Shown piece by piece: positions 58,101 through 64,000 of a stretch of DNA of 64,000 nt (position 1 is its first letter; the number at the start of each line of letters is the position of its first letter). The notes beneath the pieces are model-generated. The model did no database searches and was not told the origin of the DNA. It saw nothing but the letters and a program-made list of their open reading frames with translations. Made by a program: the position numbers and the translations under genes. The stretch spans positions 12,680,001 through 12,744,000 of the forward strand of contig NC_091013.1 in NCBI RefSeq assembly GCF_041296385.1. The letters run 5' to 3'. The DNA comes from Aphelocoma coerulescens. Lineage: Eukaryota; Chordata; Aves; Passeriformes; Corvidae.

Positions 58101-61100
58101 CACACCTTGATGATCTGTACTTTCTGATTCTAGTTAAAAATCTCCCCACAACACTGGGAGTGTTGTTGAGTAATGAGAAGACTGATATTCAAAAAGCTGG
58201 ATGATCTGTCAAAAAAAAATAGCATAGTACTTGTTTTGTTATTAAGTCAATAGACTTTTCCACGATCCCCTCTTCTTTTTATGTCTCTGGACTATTATGT
58301 TTCTCAAAAGAAGCATTATAACTCCACTATTTTTCTTATATTTCATCAGTGATTTCTCAAATTTACAGGTAAAATCTCTTGGCTTTTAGATGACATCATA
58401 AAATTTTAGGTAAATGTTATGCTTCCAAGTTCTTCAAAAAATGCTTTAAAGTCAAGGAAGACATTAACAAGAGTAAGGAAAACATGTCTGTAAGTCAGTA
58501 GTATAATATCATTTTCCCTTACCTTTTCTATCATTGTTAGTCAAAACACAAAAATGTTTTATCCATATTAAAAACACTAATAGCTAGAGTACTAATGTGT
58601 ACATAAATGAGTTACCTCATCAAGTCCATCTGATTACAAGGATGCCAAGTCTGCACAGGGTCTTTATGCTGTTTTTCCCCCAATATCTGAGTTGATCTCC
58701 AGAATTAAAGGCTAGGTTTACAAATTAATTTAGTCTCAGCAGTGCCAGAGTGGATTCAAGTTTTATTTCACAATTACAGTGAGTTACAAACATAATCTGA
58801 CCACTGCCCTACAAAATTTTCCAAAAATACTTATCTATATCTCTTTATGATTATACAACTTAGAGAGATTTTCATCCAAGGTGTTTGTCTTTGGGTTGTT
58901 TGTCAATATATGAAAACTTTCCAAAAGGTTGAGGTTGAAAACCATGACCTGAAGGATGAACCCGTAGGCACAATGAAACTCCAAATAATGACATTAAAAC
59001 GGTCCTGCAAGATGCAGAACATGATTTCTTAAGGTCCATCATAAGACGAGGCCTAGAATTATCCTAGAAAACAAGGTCTTTTCAGTTATTTAACTTAGGG
59101 GTGGTTTTTTAATAAGTATTTATATAAATATATTTGTTAAAACAGAGGATAATACATACTATATTATGCAATTCTCAAATATCTCAAAAAAATATTATAA
59201 CTCTTAGTTAAAACTAATAAATATTCTGATACCCTGGAAATTATATTGTAGAAAATTATTAGGGAAAGGAATTATTTAAACCCTCTACAAAAACTATTTC
59301 TTTGTCCTATAGGTAAAGAATGAAATTAAATTCCAGCCAAGAGGAATATGAACCCAGATCTTGACAACTTAATTTGGAAATTAATCATTCCAGGATTTAC
59401 AGAGACAAACATTTCTAGTGTGTGAAGATTAAAAGAAGTATACTTGACATCCAGATGCCAGATTTCAGTTATCAGTATAAAAGAACTATTTTAGATCGTC
59501 TGCCTGAAGTATCACATGGGCTGGACCAAATTCTCTGCAGACACATGAACACTTCAACGTCTCTGGTTCTTTTGTAGCTGTAGCCAGAAGCCTTCCATAC
59601 TTAGAAACACACACGTACTGCCCTGACATTGACAATAACCCCTCCTTACTCCTGCTGACATATTTCTCCCCTGCACAGGCTGTGCTCACCTAGGGCCGTG
59701 TGAATGGCCCTAATACCAGAGAAGTGCAGCTGAAGACAAGAAAGTGAAGGGAGAGGAAGAAGAAACACAGTAAGGAGGAACAGAACACAGCAGAAAAAAA
59801 ATAAAAACCTTCCATCATTATATGATGCTTAAGCTGTGCTGAAACCAAAACCCAATTGTCATTTTGAGTAAAACTTGGAAGTTTGGGAGGAGTTCAAATC
59901 CTTAATTCTTTAAGGGGTTAGTAAAGCTCGAGGAATTTATTTTTCTTTATTTAGAATGCTTCTCCAATTATTTGGAAAACAAACAGACAAACACAAAACA
60001 AATCATTTTCAATGTTTTCTAGCATTTTATAGCTTGCTTTTTCATCTGGTCACAGTAAAAATTCTTATCACTCTAGTTAATTTTTCTAAATTCAATTGCA
60101 CAAATGAAGAAGAAATGTCTTAGTAAGCTGAATTGAGATTAATGACTTCTACATTTAAGCAATTGTGAAAGTTTTTAAAAGTTGCAAGTAGATCCAGATT
60201 AGTATGCATGCATTTTAAAAGCCTCCTTAAGTGGAGAAAATTTTGTCCATCAAATCATCATCTTTACATCTTCATTTCTACTGTTTTGGTATTTTTTCTA
60301 TTATATTTCTGTATACACCAAAGGATTAGTTTAACAAGTGCTAAACTGATTTCCTTAAGCACAAAGTCAACGCCCTGTCCCCCAGCAGAACTGCTGATCA
60401 TTCCATGTGACATGTCACCACTGAAATGGGTTGTGGTTAGCCTGGAAGCTTTCTCAGACTTTATTCTGCTCACCAGTGGCCAGTCAGCTAAGGCTGTCAC
60501 ATATGGCATGGTGACCCTGATTTGAGCTCTCAGATCCTATAGTTAGGCTGTTGCCTGTACGTGAGGCAGCTGGCTGACAGCTAAGATGCATTCAGCACCT
60601 TGCAATCAATAAATGCTGCTTATCCTGCAGCCCTAAGTGTGGCTGATCACTCTGCCACCCTTTTGGGCTGCATCAGGCTTGATGCTGTAAGGTTCTCAGT
60701 TCAGTTAGTTTAATTTTACCAGCATTTTCACAGCAATCTCCTAAAGAAAAAGTAAACTATGATTTATTGAAAAGGTGAAAAGACTTTTATGAAAAGGATT
60801 AGTTTTTGAACTGGCTGGAAAAACTTCAAAATTTGTTAAAAAGCTTGATTTCAAGTCTTCTTAAAACAAAATAAACCTCCTGTACAGATTTCCTTCTTTG
60901 GAAAAGACGACCAGGCTGAGGAGGAAAAGGGTAAAACTACCCAGAAATCATCAATTCCTACTCTACAGTAAAGATCAACATTGTTTCCGATGGAGCTGAG
61001 GTAAGAGAAGTAAATTAGAGAAAATCAAGACTGAGTGAAGAGGAAGGTGTTGGGGTTCCTCCCCCCAGGCAGCAACAGGAAGGAAAGCCTGCCATTGACC

Positions 61101-64000
61101 AGTAGGAGTGGGAATAGGAGGAAAATTAATTCAAAAAGATTATCCAGCCTAATCCTAGCCCCAGGTCATTTAACAACTCCAAGTGTCATCCCTGATAAAT
61201 CACTGCTTTGCAGATCAAGCATTTGTGAGCTTTTTCTTTAGTTAGTAAATTTTGTGAAAACAGGCTTATTAAACATATGGCTCACTCCTTTCCAATGCAG
61301 GTTGTTAGTATTTTGTCAGCTTTTCAGAGGTCAAAGATTTGGAACCAGTCCTAACAACATGATGATGCCAAACTGCACTTCCTGCTGCTGTGATAGATAG
61401 ATACCCAGAGGTGGGCTGGCTCCCTGAAAAATAACTTATGTACATTCACACTATGTTGCAGTCACCCCAGATCAGAAATCAGTCACTCAAAGTAGTCAGT
61501 GTTGTACCACCTTTGTGGTCTGAAGATCCAGTTTGAAACCTGTAAAGCTATTTCCTAAAAGCTAGGCACTCGTGATACAGCCAAGCTTGAACACACAGAA
61601 CAGGTTCGGTATCCAGGCTTTGAAACTACCCTAACCTAAATCTCTAAATTTTACCCATCCATGACAGCACCAAGGTGACTCCACCTAGCACATGCTATCC
61701 GTAAGAATGAGCTCTGCCCAACCTAACATTCTGCAGAGATAAAGGAATTGTTTCTAAGGTACCTAAGTTTTTAATCATGTGCAATTCTGAACAAAGAACA
61801 GATGTTGATAGAATTTTGTACATAACTGAAATATGCACATGCAGAACAAAAATTAAAAGCAGATGATGGTGTTCCATTATTGCTACAAAAGATGAGTTCC
61901 ACACAGCCTGCCCAGTGAATGACAGAGGTGCCTCAGAGAAAATGTAGTAGACTTATGTCTATGGTTGTGGAACTGAAGGCTGAATAGTCAAGCTTCGTGA
62001 CTTTGAAATGACTTTGGCTTCTGAATATTGACAAACTAAAATATTAAAACAGTTGGATAGGGTAGATGAGCTGGCTTTTCAACCTATTTAAAAAACATGA
62101 AAGAGAAATGAAGGCAAAGAGGAGATATCAGGTCTTAAGACTCAGAACAGTGGCAAGAAAAAAGAAAAGAAAAGAAAAGCACCATGACCAAGACGTGTGC
62201 TACAAGGTCTCAAAGACTAGAAACAAACTTTTGAAAGGTTATAGAATAAATCTTGTGCAGCTACTGTAAAGGCATGAGATATAATGAAAGACATAGGTTA
62301 CCTTTGAGTAGCAGAAGTTTGATTGAATTACCAAGGTGAAATAGTTTTTCTAGGTGAGACTGAAGAAAAGTACAATAATTAACTTATTGGAAACTTGCTA
62401 TTACACTTTTTCAGGAAAGAGTATTACAGGTAGATGACATGCCAATCTTTCATTTACAAAAAGAGCTGCAAGACATCCTGGGAACTTTCTGACAATGCTC
62501 AAATGTGGAAACAGAGAATTTACTGAAAAAGTAGTTCAAGAATATTTTATATTTCACAAAAGATGTCTAAGAAAACACCAATATTAAGAACTTTAAATGC
62601 TTCAAGTTTGCAGAACACTTCTTTTAAAAATCTCCATGGAATCACTAGTATAACCTTGCATTTTAGCTAGATTAAGCTTAAACCACTAAACTACTCCTAT
62701 TTTAAATAAGTTTAATTCTCAGTCTTAATGAGAATGACATAAAAACATTTCATAGCTGCTTCAAAACTTAAGCATTAAATCAAAAAGACACAGCATTGCA
62801 CCTGGCACATGGAGTGTTACATAGTCTGCATTTTAATGTTTGTAGTGCTTCTATTAATTATGCTGTCAAGACATTTCTATTCCTGCACTTGGCCAAGAAA
62901 GACCTGAAGAGCTATCTAGATTTAAATCCATTTCCAGCTGGATCTATAATTGCGACAAGATTACCTTATGGTGGATGTGAGATGATTAAGACTGTAGCAG
63001 TAATTCAGTGCTGGATCTTGTAATTATTTTTCTCTAATACACTAGAGGAAGTTAATTATTTTGTGTAGCTTCAATATACTCAAATGGTGAACCCACACTG
63101 CATTATTTGATAGATTGTTGCCATGGGATGGGATGTCTATAGATTTTTAGGAAACAAGTGTATTTGATGTTACACCATCCTTTAAGTCTTCATGGTTAAA
63201 ATGCAAAGTAAAAATCCATCTTGGGAAGGGAAGACAACAAAAGGAAACAGTAAAAGAAGAAAAAAGCTACCCAAAGGGTATCTATAACTCGAGAATTTTT
63301 TCGGAACAGGGAAAGCAATTTTAGAGAAATATGAAGGATGAGATGCGTTGTGGAGCACACAGTCCAGCCTCTATTAAAAATAATTAAAGTAACAAATGTC
63401 TAATAATTGTCTAACTCAATCTTAATTTTTGGAATACAATACATTTTGTGATGCAGATGAACTATGATACCGATGTCATCAGCAAATGGATCTTTTCTGC
63501 ATCAATGTCACTTCTCCAATTCTATTATCTCAAATTTGCCTGTATAATAAAATTGCAATGGATACTTAATTTATTAAATTACTTTTAACAATGTCTTTAT
63601 AACATGCCCAAATTACTATCAAGCTCAAAAAAATATTAATGTCACTATTTTTTTCCTGGATTTGTTTTGGGCTTATTATTTTTCCTAACATGGCAAAAAA
63701 AAAAAAAAAAATTTACCAGTAAGAGTAATGTAAAGAGGTATGGTGCTTCTGAAATTTGGAAGGCACAACAGTTGCATAAGACCTTGGGTGGTTTGCTATT
63801 TCAATGTCAAACGTATAAGGGCAAATGAGGATGACCGTAAAAAAAAAAAAAATAGAGAGAATTGACAGAATAAGTGTGATTGGCCAGACTATATTTAGTA
63901 AACTAGGTATTACCAGATCCTTCAGAATTTTTTCAGATTAATTTTTGCATGTGCGTAACATGTACATATACATTGAAGAGGAGGTTCAAGCAAAACTCAG
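55154..64000. other. AT-rich non-coding host DNA
   Basis: No credible gene. Poly(A) runs lie near 63693-63710 and 63839-63852. The stretch 57480-57680 could be a very old repeat, and 60340-60680 has an AATAAA and an LTR-like texture, but neither can be supported. All frames are under about 105 codons. Confidence 0.5.

Noticed and set aside
60340..60680. LTR-like block with AATAAA near 60608
   Set aside because: No TATA box, TG/CA ends or target duplication could be set.

Overview
The window reads as a gene-poor, AT-rich stretch of a bird genome. The evidence is repeated fragments of CR1 LINEs, several avian-type LTRs, and one complete endogenous retrovirus (ERV) of the avian alpha/betaretrovirus-like kind. 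A songbird is plausible from the LTR families I seem to recognise, but this cannot be proved from the window. I found no convincing host exon, tRNA, rRNA or CRISPR. Apart from the ERV and LINE remnants, open frames are short and look like chance.

The main feature is a full-length, env-less ERV on the + strand, 11985-19265. It has a 6-bp target duplication, two LTRs of 443 bp that look identical by eye, a Lys-type primer binding site and a GC-rich leader packed with short hairpins. Three open frames follow, each one step (-1) from the last: gag, dUTPase-protease and pol. Gag carries a PTAP late motif, a major homology region and two CCHC knuckles. Pro carries the dUTPase motifs and a DSG protease site. 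Pol carries YMDD, RNase H and a D,D-35-E integrase. A canonical G GGA AAC slippery site joins gag to pro. The pro-to-pol junction overlaps by only 16 nt and has no canonical slippery heptamer. Where env would be, there are about 0.84 kb of non-coding DNA with a TTAAG-motif array, a perfect palindrome and a polypurine tract. The element looks very young and may be polymorphic.

Other regions: 1-11984 is non-coding host DNA with two probable minus-strand LTRs (1460-1902, 4606-5016), a 48-bp direct repeat pair and a CR1 scrap. At 20780-23043 a CR1 LINE is split by a 957-bp LTR and then broken by another insertion that carries an unidentified 146-codon minus-strand frame. 26320-28445 holds a solo LTR and a CR1 endonuclease fragment cut by another LTR. 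38637-39075 holds two adjacent pentanucleotide microsatellites. At 47668-48657 a minus-strand solo LTR related to the young ERV is nested inside a + strand LTR that I take to be ERVL-type. 51970-53165 is a 1.2-kb CR1 reverse-transcriptase remnant. The rest is unremarkable AT-rich sequence.

All calls come from reading the sequence. Family names rest on memory of motif and LTR organisation, not on any search.
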